64,000 nucleotides of DNA from positions 1-64,000 of the forward strand of contig CAKOKQ010000005.1 of the NCBI GenBank assembly GCA_934095825.1. Reading direction: 5' to 3'. Position 1 is the stretch's first letter. Each line of letters starts with the position of its first letter. The notes below the pieces were generated by a model. It made no database searches, was not told where the DNA came from, and saw only the letters and a program-made list of their open reading frames with translations. This DNA is from an uncultured Bacilli bacterium (GTDB taxonomy: Bacteria; Bacillota_I; Bacilli_A; RF39; UBA660). Positions 29,133 through 37,909 of this stretch are shown here, in pieces. A program made the position numbers and the translations under genes.

Positions 29133-29156
29133 AACAATATAAATTGGTGGTGTTTT

Positions 29157-29837
29157 ATGATAAATATATTAATAGTTGAAGATGATATTAACTTACTTAA
29201 TATTATCAAGAAAAATTTAGAAAGAGAAGGGTATGTGGTTTATACCGCTTTAGATGGGGTATCAGGTTTAGAAGTATTTGAAAATAATCATATTGATTTA
29301 ATTATATTAGATTTAATGTTACCTAAATTAGATGGATATGAATTTACTAAGAAAGTTAGAAATGAAAAAGAAAATTTACCGATTATCATGACAACTGCTA
29401 AGAGTTTGATGGAAGATAAAAGAATTGCTTTTCAAACAGGGGTTGATGATTATATGACTAAACCTTTGGAAATGGAAGAATTATTATTGAGAGTAAAAGC
29501 CTTGCTTCGTCGTAGTAAAATTTTGGCCGAAAGAAAGATTGTTATTGGAAAAGTGATTGTTGATTGTGATGCCATGACAGTTACTAGAGATAGTGAAGTT
29601 ACCGAACTAACCCAAAAAGAATTTGCCTTACTTTATAAATTACTATCTAATCCTAATAAAATATTTACAAGAAATCAATTGATGGACGAGATATGGGGTT
29701 ACGAATCAAATAGTGATGATCGAACTATCGATGCCCATATTAATAGATTAAGAAGAAAATTTGAAAATTATCCGGAATTTGAAATTAAGTCAGTCAGAGG
29801 TCTAGGGTATAAGGTGGTTAAAAATGAAAAAAATTAA
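29157..29837 (+). CDS. OmpR/PhoB-family response regulator
   Basis: The 226-residue regulator has a receiver (1-115) with the acidic pair in VEDDINLL, the phospho-acceptor Asp in LIILDLMLPKLDG, the Thr of TTAK and the Lys in MTKPLE. A winged-helix DNA-binding domain follows (LTQKEFALLYKLL, RTIDAHINRLRRKF, VRGLGYKV). GGTGG precedes the ATG. It overlaps the kinase gene by 14 bases, so the two are one operon. The signal is unknown. The acyl-carrier cluster begins only 64 bases after the kinase and is the nearest candidate target. Confidence 0.95.
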   Translation: MINILIVEDDINLLNIIKKNLEREGYVVYTALDGVSGLEVFENNHIDLIILDLMLPKLDGYEFTKKVRNEKENLPIIMTTAKSLMEDKRIAFQTGVDDYMTKPLEMEELLLRVKALLRRSKILAERKIVIGKVIVDCDAMTVTRDSEVTELTQKEFALLYKLLSNPNKIFTRNQLMDEIWGYESNSDDRTIDAHINRLRRKFENYPEFEIKSVRGLGYKVVKNEKN

Positions 29838-30879
29838 TGATGATGAGATTAAGACTAATCAAAAATTAACTTTTTATTTTACGGCTTTAGCCTTTTGCGT
29901 CTTTGCAGCTATTATAATTGCTTTAAGTTTTTTAATATTTTTGGGAAACAAAATACTGGGTTGGGATTACATGATAGATTTACATCAATCGCAATTTTGG
30001 GTTTTAGTATTTGTGGCAATCATTTTAATTGGAATTATTTCTTCAATTTTGATTGGTCGTCCTATTTTGAAGGGAATTAAAGAAATATCTAACTCGACTA
30101 AAAAGATAAGTGAGGGGGATTTTTCGGTTAGAATTAAAGAGAACAATACGAAGTTTTTAGGTCGACTTTCCCATGATTTTAATCAAATGGCTAAGGAATT
30201 AGAGGGAGTAAAAATAATAAGAAACGATTTTATTAACAATTTTTCCCATGAATTTAAAACGCCAATAAGTTCCATAAAAAATTATGCGGAAGAATTAAAA
30301 AACAATGATTTATCTAAAGAAGAACAAGATAAGTATTTAGATATAATTATTAAAGAAGCAACTAGACTTTCTAATCTTTCTAATAGTATTTTATATTTAT
30401 CTAAAGTTGAAAAACAAGAAATATTAACCGATAAAACGAAGTATGATGTGGGAGAGCAAATAAGACAGGCTATTCTTTTAGAAATGAAAAAGATAGAAGA
30501 AAAAGATCTCGAATTAGATTTAGATATTTTAGATTATAAGTTAATATTAAATGAAGATAGTATTGAACAAGTGTGGATTAATATTTTAGATAATGCGATT
30601 AAGTTTAGTGATGCAGGTAAGACTATCAAAGTTACTAGTAAGATTGTAAATAATTATTATGAAGTAAGGATTAAAGATGAAGGAATCGGTATTTTAGAAG
30701 AAGATTTACCTTTTGTTTGGGAAAAGTTTTATAAAGCTGATAAATCACATTCACAAGAAGGGAATGGCCTTGGTCTTTCTTTAGTTAAAAGAATAATTGA
30801 GCTTCATAAAGGAACAATTGAGATAAAAAGTAAAGTAAATAAAGGAACTGAAGTTATTGTAAAATTACCACTTAAATAA
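29824..30879 (+). CDS. Membrane sensor histidine kinase
   Basis: The 351-residue kinase has two membrane helices (about 15-40 and 56-78) separated by a short loop, so there is little extracellular sensing surface. A HAMP linker (80-130) is followed by HisKA with the phospho-acceptor His in NFSHEFKTPISSIKNY. The HATPase domain has NILDNAIKFSD, DEGIGI and GNGLGLSLVKRI. The small loop suggests sensing within the membrane or through a partner. It starts 14 bases before the regulator's stop. Confidence 0.95.
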   Translation: MKKINDDEIKTNQKLTFYFTALAFCVFAAIIIALSFLIFLGNKILGWDYMIDLHQSQFWVLVFVAIILIGIISSILIGRPILKGIKEISNSTKKISEGDFSVRIKENNTKFLGRLSHDFNQMAKELEGVKIIRNDFINNFSHEFKTPISSIKNYAEELKNNDLSKEEQDKYLDIIIKEATRLSNLSNSILYLSKVEKQEILTDKTKYDVGEQIRQAILLEMKKIEEKDLELDLDILDYKLILNEDSIEQVWINILDNAIKFSDAGKTIKVTSKIVNNYYEVRIKDEGIGILEEDLPFVWEKFYKADKSHSQEGNGLGLSLVKRIIELHKGTIEIKSKVNKGTEVIVKLPLK

Positions 30880-30906
30880 TTTCATATTCAGTTCATTTTT
30901 AAATAG

Positions 30907-30912
30907 TATAAT
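30907..30912 (+). promoter_or_regulatory. -10 element of the acyl-carrier cluster, with upstream TTCA repeats
   Basis: TATAAT lies 30 bases before the first gene. No good -35 is seen. Three TTCA motifs (30881, 30887, 30892) occupy that zone and could be response-regulator contacts, which is inference. Confidence 0.45.
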
Positions 30913-30942
30913 GAGAGTGTTTTGGGTAGGAAGTGATTACTT

Positions 30943-32499
30943 ATGAAGAAAAATTATGCCTATTATAATAATCCTAAGATTAATAGTTTTAAAGACTTGA
31001 TGAATTTAAGCGTTAAAAAACCTAAGGATATAGCCTTTAGTTTCTTAGATAAAAGTAAGATTCAGGTTAATAAAACTTATCAAGATTTTTACGAAGATGT
31101 AAGGCTTACTAGTAATTATATAGCTAATCTTTATAATAATAAACATATTGCTTTAATTGGGGAAAACTCATATAACTTTTTAGTTTTATTTATGAGTATT
31201 GTTATTAGTGGGAATTGTGTTGTTATTATAGATAAAGATTTAGATGCTAGTGATATTAAGAAAATGCTTAAAAATACGAGTACTAATACTTGTTTTTATT
31301 CAAAAGAATATTGTGATAATTTAAGTGGACTAGTTAGTAAAATGTATCCGATTGAAGAAATAGAAAACTATAAACTAGCAAATGACTTTATAAGATTTAC
31401 GAATCCTAAAGATTCCAGTGTTATCTTTTTTACTTCGGGGACAACGGGGTTTAATAAGGCTGTGTGTTTAAGTGAAGAAAATATTTGTTTTGATATTTGG
31501 TCTTTGGCTAGTCTTTTTAAACCAAATGGGGGAGTTTATGCCGTTTTACCTTTTCATCATTCCTTTGGTTTAATTACTGGAATTTTAAAGCCATTCTATT
31601 ATCATGTCCCAATATTTATTAATAGTAGCTTAAAGAATTTACAAAAGGAAATGAAGCTTGCTCATCCAAATACGATGTTTGTGGTACCAGTATTTGTTGA
31701 GACTTTTTATAAAACAATCTGGGCAACAGCTAGAAAAACTAAACAAGATAAAAAGTTGAAATTAGCTATAAAATTATCTAATAGTCTTTTAAAAGTTGGA
31801 ATTGATTTAAGAAAAAAATTATTTAAGTCAGTCCGAGACCAATTTGGAGGTAATTTAGAATACTTTATTTGCGGGGGCGCCTATTTAGACAGCAAATATA
31901 TTAAATGGCTTCGTAGTATTGGCATTGAAATTTTAAATGGTTATGGTATTACGGAGTGTAGTCCCGTCGTAGCCGTAAATCGTAATTTTTATGGTAAAGA
32001 TGGTTCAGTTGGATTAATTGGCCGCGATATGGAAGTTAAAATTATTGATGAAGAGATTTGCGTTAAGGGAAAAAATGTTATGCTGGGTTATTATAATGAT
32101 TCCAAGGCAACTAAAGAAGTTTTAAAGGATGGCTGGTTTAAGACAGGTGATTTAGGTTATATTGATAAAGATGGTTTCTTGTTTATTACTGGTCGTAAGA
32201 AAAACTTAATTATTTTATCAAATGGAGAAAATATTTTGCCTGAAATGATAGAAGAAAAGTTGCTTAAAGATAAAGGCGTTTTAGAAGTTGTGGTTAGTTC
32301 TTTAAATAATCAGTTAGTAGCCTATATTTATCCAAGCGATGATTATTTAGGAAATATTACTTATTTTAACAATTTAATTTATAAATATAATAAGACCGTT
32401 CCTAAAAATCATCAGATAAGTAAGTGTATATTAAGAACGACGGAATTTAAGAAAAATAATAATCATAAGATTTTAAGAAATAAAATAATGGAGGAATAA
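30943..32499 (+). CDS. AMP-forming acyl-activating enzyme (acyl-ACP/CoA ligase type)
   Basis: The enzyme activates a carboxylic acid with ATP and passes it to a thiol carrier. In 518 residues it shows the P-loop FFTSGTTGFNKAV (about 164-177), the GYGITECSP motif (about 333), the ATP-binding TGDLGYIDKDGF and GRKKNLIILSNGENILP, and a late NHKILR carrying the probable catalytic Lys. The next gene encodes a carrier protein, so loading of that carrier is the obvious role. It is not clearly DltA: the neighbouring MBOAT protein and DltD of D-alanylation are absent. The substrate is probably a fatty or other hydrophobic acid. Confidence 0.88.
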   Translation: MKKNYAYYNNPKINSFKDLMNLSVKKPKDIAFSFLDKSKIQVNKTYQDFYEDVRLTSNYIANLYNNKHIALIGENSYNFLVLFMSIVISGNCVVIIDKDLDASDIKKMLKNTSTNTCFYSKEYCDNLSGLVSKMYPIEEIENYKLANDFIRFTNPKDSSVIFFTSGTTGFNKAVCLSEENICFDIWSLASLFKPNGGVYAVLPFHHSFGLITGILKPFYYHVPIFINSSLKNLQKEMKLAHPNTMFVVPVFVETFYKTIWATARKTKQDKKLKLAIKLSNSLLKVGIDLRKKLFKSVRDQFGGNLEYFICGGAYLDSKYIKWLRSIGIEILNGYGITECSPVVAVNRNFYGKDGSVGLIGRDMEVKIIDEEICVKGKNVMLGYYNDSKATKEVLKDGWFKTGDLGYIDKDGFLFITGRKKNLIILSNGENILPEMIEEKLLKDKGVLEVVVSSLNNQLVAYIYPSDDYLGNITYFNNLIYKYNKTVPKNHQISKCILRTTEFKKNNNHKILRNKIMEE

Positions 32500-32502
32500 A
32501 AA

Positions 32503-32739
32503 ATGGAAAAACAAAAAATAATGGTTGGAGAAGTTATAAAATTAATTAGTGAAGTCTGTGAGATACCAGAAGAAAAGATTAGTGGAAAGTCGAATTTAAC
32601 GACAGATTTAGAATTAGAATCTTTAGATGTGGTTACTTTAATTAGTGAATGTGAAGATAGATATCATTTAACTATTCCGGATAAAGATATTAAAACCTTA
32701 CAGACAGTTAATGATATTGTTGAATATTTAAATAAATAG
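32503..32739 (+). CDS. Dedicated acyl carrier protein
   Basis: The 78-residue acidic four-helix carrier has the phosphopantetheine site in DLELESLDVVTLI (Ser40), in place of the common GADSLD. It lies three bases after the ligase gene. The acyl or aminoacyl group would be carried as a thioester. Its position among ligase, transferase and glycosyltransferase genes suggests a dedicated carrier and not the fatty-acid-synthesis AcpP. Confidence 0.93.
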   Translation: MEKQKIMVGEVIKLISEVCEIPEEKISGKSNLTTDLELESLDVVTLISECEDRYHLTIPDKDIKTLQTVNDIVEYLNK

Positions 32740-32800
32740 ATATTTATTTATAAGTTTTAGTTTATAAATTAATAATTTATTATAACTTTAAGAGTTAAAA

Positions 32801-33259
32801 ATGGATAAATTATATATAGAAGAAAATATAAGTAGTAATGATATTATCAAAAAAATTGCTTATGATAATAATTTAAGTAATTATGAGGTTTTAAAAACTA
32901 AAAATGGTAAGCCCTATTTTAGAGTAGGTAATAAAGATAATGAAATTTATTTTAATATAAGTAATAAAGATAATATAACTGTGGCTGTGGCAAGCTCTAA
33001 ACCTGTAGGTATTGATATTGAAAGATTAACTTTTAAAAGTAGTGTTGTAAAACATTTTTTTAGTAAAAATGAACAAGAAATAATTAGAGAAAGTTTCGAT
33101 AAAGAAAAAGATTTTACGACTATTTGGATTAAAAAAGAAGCTTATATTAAATATTTAGGTTTAGATTTAACAAGTATTAGAAAGATAGATACAACTAAAT
33201 TAACTGGTTTTATAATAAAAAGATATAAAGATTATTTAATAGGAATTTTTAAGGAGTAA
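32801..33259 (+). CDS. Sfp-type 4'-phosphopantetheinyl transferase
   Basis: It would attach the phosphopantetheine arm from CoA to the carrier's Ser40. The 152-residue protein is short for the Sfp group but keeps the two signature blocks: PVGIDIERL with the metal-binding Asp, and IWIKKEAYIKYLGLDL (WxxKEAxxK). FSKNEQEII between them also fits. Its location right after the carrier gene supports the role. AAGAG lies upstream of the ATG. Confidence 0.9.
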   Translation: MDKLYIEENISSNDIIKKIAYDNNLSNYEVLKTKNGKPYFRVGNKDNEIYFNISNKDNITVAVASSKPVGIDIERLTFKSSVVKHFFSKNEQEIIRESFDKEKDFTTIWIKKEAYIKYLGLDLTSIRKIDTTKLTGFIIKRYKDYLIGIFKE

Positions 33260-33261
33260 GA

Positions 33262-35013
33262 ATGAATTTATTATATTGTGGTGATAGTAATATTAAAGAT
33301 GGGTTATTTCTATCAATAAAATCAATTTTAAAAGTAGAAAAAGAAGTTTTAAATATTTATGTTTTATCCATGGATTATTTAAATTATAAAAAAATAGATA
33401 ATGATTTTATTGTATATTTAGATGGTTTAGTTAAAGAAGTTAATAAAGATAGTTCTGTTAAGCTAATAGATATGACCGAAATTTATCAAGAAAATGAGTG
33501 CAACGCTAATAAAGACACTTTATTTACGCCTTATTGTATGCTAAGACTATATAGTGATTTAGTGGATTTACCTAGTAAGATATTATATTTAGATACCGAT
33601 GTTTTAGCTTATCGAAGTTTTAAAGAACTCTATGATATAGATAATAGTAATTATGAGTTAGTTGGAGCTTTAGATTACTATGGTAGTCATATTTATAAGA
33701 AAAATCCTTTTAAAAAAGATTATTTAAATTCAGGAGTTTTACTTCTTAATTTAGATTTATTAAAAAAAGGGGATATTTTAGGGAAAGCTAGACAGATGTG
33801 TGCGACTAAAAAGATGCTTTTACCCGATCAAAGTGCTTTAAATATCTTATGTAAGCATAAATTGATTGTGGGTAGAAAATATAACGAGCAAAAAGCGATG
33901 CAAGATGATACGGTTTTAAGACATTTTACAACGACATTTAAGTTCTTTCCCAAAATTAAGACCCAAAAAGTTAAACCGTGGCAGGTTCAAAGAATGCATG
34001 ATATTTTAAATTGTCATGAATTTGATTGGTTACTTGATGAATATAAGGAGTGTTTAAAAATGAAAAAGATTATACCAATATTTTTTACTATAGATGATGC
34101 TTTTGCCCCTTTTGTAAGTGTGGCAATTAAATCATTACTTGATAATGCCAACCAAGATTATTTTTATAATATTCATATTGTTAATAATGGGTTGAGTGAA
34201 GAAAATAAAGAAAAAATATTACAATTAGAAACAAGTTATAGTAAGATAATGTTTAATAACATGGATGAAAGATTAAAAGTAATAACTGATAAAAATGGAA
34301 CAAGATTAAGAGAAGATTATTTTAGTTTATCTATTTTCTTTAGAATATTTATTCCGGATTGTTTTAAAGAATATGATAAGGCATTATATATTGATAGTGA
34401 TACGATAATTTTAGATGATATAAGTAAGTTATATAATACTGATTTAGAAGGTAATTATATTGGGGGTTGTGTTGATACTTCTTGTTTTGGAATTAAGGAT
34501 ATAACGAATTATTTTACTAATGGTGTTGGCGTAGATTATCGGGAGTATATAAATTCAGGCGTTATTTTATTCGATATGAAAACATTAAGAGAAAAGAAGT
34601 TTGCTGATAAATTCTTGTATTTATTTAATAAGTATAATTTTGGAAATGTCGATCCTGATCAATCTTATATAAATGCTATTTTAAAAGGACATATTAAGTA
34701 TTTAGATGGTAAGTGGGATACAATGCCTACAGAAGGTGGCAAAATAATAGATAACGCTGGTATTGTTCATTTTAATTTGTTTAAGAAACCTTGGCATTAT
34801 GATAAGGTAATGTATGAAGAAGAATTCTGGGATTATGCTAAAAAGACAGCTTATTATGATGAGATAAAGAAAATTAAAGAAAATTATACAGAAAGTGACC
34901 AAAAAAAAGATGATGATAGTCTAGAAGCAATGCTAAAAAGATGCCGAGAGATTGTTCAAGATGAAGTAACTTTTAAAACTGTCTTTGATAGTGGTAAGGA
35001 AGATAGATTATAA
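33262..35013 (+). CDS. Tandem GT8-family glycosyltransferase (two catalytic domains)
   Basis: The 583-residue protein carries two GT8 (glycogenin/LgtC-type) domains. Domain 1 (1-255) begins MNLLYCGDSNIKDGLFLSIK and has the metal-binding LDTD (about residue 112). Domain 2 (about 270-540) begins IPIFFTIDDAFAPFVSVAIK and has YIDSDT (about 374), with INSGVILFD and DPDQSYIN later. Both keep the DxD, so both may be active, possibly adding two sugars in succession. No membrane helix is visible. The last 45 residues are charged. It follows the transferase gene by two bases and overlaps the acyltransferase (TAATG). Confidence 0.9.
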   Translation: MNLLYCGDSNIKDGLFLSIKSILKVEKEVLNIYVLSMDYLNYKKIDNDFIVYLDGLVKEVNKDSSVKLIDMTEIYQENECNANKDTLFTPYCMLRLYSDLVDLPSKILYLDTDVLAYRSFKELYDIDNSNYELVGALDYYGSHIYKKNPFKKDYLNSGVLLLNLDLLKKGDILGKARQMCATKKMLLPDQSALNILCKHKLIVGRKYNEQKAMQDDTVLRHFTTTFKFFPKIKTQKVKPWQVQRMHDILNCHEFDWLLDEYKECLKMKKIIPIFFTIDDAFAPFVSVAIKSLLDNANQDYFYNIHIVNNGLSEENKEKILQLETSYSKIMFNNMDERLKVITDKNGTRLREDYFSLSIFFRIFIPDCFKEYDKALYIDSDTIILDDISKLYNTDLEGNYIGGCVDTSCFGIKDITNYFTNGVGVDYREYINSGVILFDMKTLREKKFADKFLYLFNKYNFGNVDPDQSYINAILKGHIKYLDGKWDTMPTEGGKIIDNAGIVHFNLFKKPWHYDKVMYEEEFWDYAKKTAYYDEIKKIKENYTESDQKKDDDSLEAMLKRCREIVQDEVTFKTVFDSGKEDRL

Positions 35014-35885
35014 TGATAATTGGTGGGTCAAAAAAAGATGTTATTAAAAATATTGAACAGAATGTTTTAGATAATGAATTAAATAAAAAGGTTGAAATTA
35101 ATGATGCTTCTTTAACTGATGAAGAAATAAGTAAATTATTAGATACTTTTTATAAAAATAAAAGTAAAAAAATAAGATACGGGATTAAACATGCTCTAGC
35201 TAATATGACGGTTAGTAAATATATGAAGATGTTGGATAAAGATATTGAGATTAAGGGAGCCGAAAAACTTAAAAATATTGATTTAAGTAAGGGAGCAATT
35301 ATTACTTCTAATCATTTTAATCCTTTAGATACTTTTATTATTAGAAAGTTAGTAGAAAAAGTTTTAAAGAAAGATTTATATATAGTTATTCAAGATACTA
35401 ATTTAGCCATGTCAGGTAGTTTAGGTTTCTTAATGAATTATTTAAATGTTATACCAGTTAGTAAAAGTCCAACCTATTTAGCGGGAACTTTTAAAGAAAA
35501 TTTAAGAAAAATTTTAAATGCGGGGAATATTGTTTTGATTTATCCGGAAGAAGAAATGTGGTTTAATTATCGTAAAATAAGACCGTTAAAAAGAGGGGCT
35601 TATCAGTATGCGGCTATTTTAAATGTACCGGTAATTTCCTGTTTTACTAAAATAAATGATACGGATATTTTAGATAATGAAGAGTTTAATAAGACAACTT
35701 ATGAGTTAAATGTTTTAGGTATTTTATATCCCAATGGAGAGGTTAGTCCAAGAGTAAATAGTATTAATATGTTAAATGAGGATTATGAGTTAAAAAAGTT
35801 AGCTTATGAAATGGCTTATCATAAAAAGTTAGAGTATACCTTTGCAGCTTCGGATATAGCGGGATATCGTTGGAATGAAATTTAA
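35013..35885 (+). CDS. PlsC-like lysophospholipid/glycolipid acyltransferase
   Basis: The 290-residue protein has the acyltransferase motif SNHFNPLDTF (HX4D). A second block, VLIYPEEEMW, stands where FPEGTRS is usual, so the acceptor may differ from glycerol phosphate. An N-terminal stretch of about 60 charged residues precedes the catalytic domain. The ATG shares its A with the stop of the GT8 gene. As the last gene of the cluster it could move the carrier-bound acyl chain to a glycolipid or sugar, which is inference. Confidence 0.88.
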   Translation: MIIGGSKKDVIKNIEQNVLDNELNKKVEINDASLTDEEISKLLDTFYKNKSKKIRYGIKHALANMTVSKYMKMLDKDIEIKGAEKLKNIDLSKGAIITSNHFNPLDTFIIRKLVEKVLKKDLYIVIQDTNLAMSGSLGFLMNYLNVIPVSKSPTYLAGTFKENLRKILNAGNIVLIYPEEEMWFNYRKIRPLKRGAYQYAAILNVPVISCFTKINDTDILDNEEFNKTTYELNVLGILYPNGEVSPRVNSINMLNEDYELKKLAYEMAYHKKLEYTFAASDIAGYRWNEI

Positions 35886-35891
35886 TATAAT

Positions 35892-35936
35892 AAAAACAAT
35901 AATTGGTTAAATAAAATGACTGATTATTGTTTTTTT
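35892..35936 (+). terminator. Terminator of the acyl-carrier cluster
   Basis: AAAACAATAAT pairs with ATTATTGTTTT, followed by a T run. Confidence 0.8.
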
Positions 35937-36118
35937 AAAAGTATAAAAATTTATTAACACCAAATACTTGGAAGATTAGTTTAAAAAATATTAAGGATAT
36001 CATTTCTAATCCTACATTAAAAGAAGAATGCTATTCTCTTTTAATTTGGAAGTAGTTAATATTTTTTGGGGGCTAGACTGTAAAAAATGCAAGATTGCAA
36101 ATTAAATTTGTTAAAGAA

Positions 36119-37045
36119 TTAACATTTTAAACCTTGATAAGTATTTCTTTTAACCATTTCTTTGTCAATGTCATTTAAAACACAAAATTTTTTTAAAACC
36201 CAATCAGGGGTGATTAAATCTTCCTTTTTAGGATCACCTGTAAGACGATGAATAACCATTTCAGGGCGTAAGTATTCTAATTGAGAGATGACGATATCGA
36301 TATATTCTTCCTTGGTTAAAATATGAAAAGGCTTTTCTTGATACATATCGGCTAATTTAGTATTTTTAATTATATGAAGCATATGGATTTTAATGCCTGA
36401 TACGCCTAGAGAGTTAACATATTTAGCAGTATTAACCATCATTTCTTTAGTTTCATTAGGAAGACCATTAATAATATGGACAACAACATTAATATTATTT
36501 TGGACTAGTTTTTTTACACAATCATCAAAGTTTTTTAAATCGTGGCCACGATGAATTAATTTTAAAGTTTCATCATACATTGATTGTAAACCTAATTCAA
36601 TTGTAAGATTAGTTCTTTTGTTTAAATCAATTAAGTATTCTAGACAATCATCTGATATACAATCACTTCGGGTAGCAATGGATAAACCAATGACATTGGG
36701 GATTTTTAAGATGGGTTCAAACTTGGATTTTAAAATTTCCACAGGTGCATAAGTATTAGTATTAGCTTGAAAATAACCGATATAATAAGCGTCTTGCCAT
36801 TTATGTTCCATAACATTTTTAACAGTATCAAATTGCGTAATTAAGTCATCTTCTTTCATACCAGCAAAATCCCCACTACCTAAAGGAGAGCAGAAGATAC
36901 AACCGTAACCATCTTTTTTATTGGGACAGCTGAATCCCGCATTTAGAGAAACTTTGAATACTTTTTTACCATACTTAACTTTATTTTCATAATTAAGAGT
37001 ATGATATCTTTTATTATCTAGTGTGTATTTAAATTTATTTTCCAT
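36119..37045 (-). CDS. Radical SAM protein, TIGR01212/YtqA-YhcC family
   Basis: The 308-residue protein begins at the ATG at 37045, five bases after AGGTGAT; the TTG at 37051 lies too close to that site. The cluster-binding cysteines sit in SLNAGFSCPNKKDGYGCIFCS, the spacing typical of this family, which differs from the usual CX3CX2C. Later blocks (GLSIATRSDC, ELGLQSMYDETLKLIHRGH, HIINGLPNETKEMM, IKIHMLHIIK) match YtqA. The reaction is not established. A role in tRNA modification has been discussed for relatives. It stands alone. Confidence 0.9.
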   Translation of the reverse strand: MENKFKYTLDNKRYHTLNYENKVKYGKKVFKVSLNAGFSCPNKKDGYGCIFCSPLGSGDFAGMKEDDLITQFDTVKNVMEHKWQDAYYIGYFQANTNTYAPVEILKSKFEPILKIPNVIGLSIATRSDCISDDCLEYLIDLNKRTNLTIELGLQSMYDETLKLIHRGHDLKNFDDCVKKLVQNNINVVVHIINGLPNETKEMMVNTAKYVNSLGVSGIKIHMLHIIKNTKLADMYQEKPFHILTKEEYIDIVISQLEYLRPEMVIHRLTGDPKKEDLITPDWVLKKFCVLNDIDKEMVKRNTYQGLKC

Positions 37046-37209
37046 GTGCAATCACCTAGAAGTAGTTTATCACAAATAAGAAGTATTTCTAGTAAAAGTT
37101 ATTTTGATATAGAAAAATAAAATGTTTTTTTAAATGATGTTGATAATTTCAAAGTAAAATAAAGAATCTTAATATAATTGATTTCTTAATGAACGATGAT
37201 TTTTAAATT

Positions 37210-37281
37210 AAAAAAAGAGCTGATTTTAACTATTCTTTGAAATTAAATATTTGATTTAGAATAGTCTTCAGTTCTTTTTTA
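37210..37281 (-). terminator. Long terminator of the 37279 gene
   Basis: Outer arms AAAAAAGAGCTGA and TCAGTTCTTTTTT and inner arms ACTATTCT and AGAATAGT form a two-part stem. T-rich ends exist in both directions. Confidence 0.75.
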
Positions 37282-37725
37282 TTGACATAAGTCATCAATA
37301 ATATTTTTTGAATCTTTAACGATATAGTAATCTTCTATGTAAGTATTATTAGTATTACTGTTAATTTTATGACATTTTACAATATCAATATGATTATTTA
37401 AATAGTATATTTTAGTACCACCATCATTTAAGCCATCTACTTTTTTAATGTTATTAAGCATATTATCGAGATTAAATAAATTATCTTTTAAAGCGATGCT
37501 TAAATCGTAACTTTTACCAAATTTAGTGACATACTTAGTATCTTTAAATTCAGAATAAACTTTTCTATTATCATTAAAAGTATAAATTACTTGATATTTG
37601 GGACTATCATTTAAAACTTTTCCAGCAATTTTGTCTTTTTTTATTAAAAATAAAATTCCTCCTAAAACTACTAAGATAATTAAGATAGAGCCAGTGACAA
37701 TAAAAATATTCTTTTTCTTTTGCAT
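37279..37725 (-). CDS. Small single-pass membrane protein of unknown function
   Basis: The start at 37725 (MQKKKNIFIVTGSILIIL) is chosen because AAAAAGG lies five bases upstream and because the promoter's -10 lies over the earlier ATG at 37755, so that codon would not be transcribed. The 148-residue product has one helix (about 6-28) followed by an extracytoplasmic domain with two cysteines near its C-terminus (VKCHKIN, DDLCQ) that could pair. No family is recognised. Confidence 0.75.
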   Translation of the reverse strand: MQKKKNIFIVTGSILIILVVLGGILFLIKKDKIAGKVLNDSPKYQVIYTFNDNRKVYSEFKDTKYVTKFGKSYDLSIALKDNLFNLDNMLNNIKKVDGLNDGGTKIYYLNNHIDIVKCHKINSNTNNTYIEDYYIVKDSKNIIDDLCQ

Positions 37726-37753
37726 ATAAACCTTTTTAAACCTTTCTAAGTTC

Positions 37754-37781
37754 ATTATATCATGACTGGGGGGGTAGACAA
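37754..37781 (-). promoter_or_regulatory. Promoter of the 37279 gene
   Basis: On the minus strand: TTGTCT (37776-37781), a 16-base spacer and the extended -10 TGaTATAAT (core 37754-37759). It overlaps a run of seven G on the plus strand. Confidence 0.7.
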
Positions 37782-37853
37782 GTATTAAAAAATAACAATT
37801 AATGAGAACTTGTATTAGTCTAGAAATCTGATACTAACAACTTATCATTTTTA

Positions 37854-37882
37854 TTGAAAAAGAAATTTTAGTTTGCTATACT
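37854..37882 (+). promoter_or_regulatory. Promoter of the GH31 gene
   Basis: TTGAAA (37854-37859), a 17-base spacer and TGCTATACT with core 37877-37882. Confidence 0.75.
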
Positions 37883-37909
37883 TAAAATTAGAAAGAATAG
37901 GGATGCCAA

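Larger units (their letters stand above)
28823..29156. other. 334-base gene-free region with nested palindromes
   Basis: It holds a hairpin ATCTTTTTCT-gg-AGAAAAAGAT (28880-28901), a perfect 24-base palindrome (28908-28931), a GCTCGA/TCGAGC pair (28990-28995 and 29020-29025), a terminator at its right end and the promoter of the next operon. No plausible open frame is present. Confidence 0.6.

Noticed and set aside
30943..32739. DltA-DltC of lipoteichoic acid D-alanylation
   Set aside because: No MBOAT protein or DltD is present, and the neighbours are a phosphopantetheinyl transferase, GT8 enzymes and a PlsC-like protein.
36016..36045. Hairpin near the end of the radical SAM gene
   Set aside because: The stem is good, but there is no T run on the minus strand where it would have to terminate.
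35939..36055. Open frame reading TPNTWKISLKNIKDIISNPT
   Set aside because: About 34 codons without any usable start codon or ribosome site. It may be a gene remnant, but the length is within chance for this composition.
37727..37755. Longer start (MNLERFKKVY) for the 37279 gene
   Set aside because: The -10 hexamer of the gene's promoter overlaps that ATG, so it would lie upstream of the transcript.
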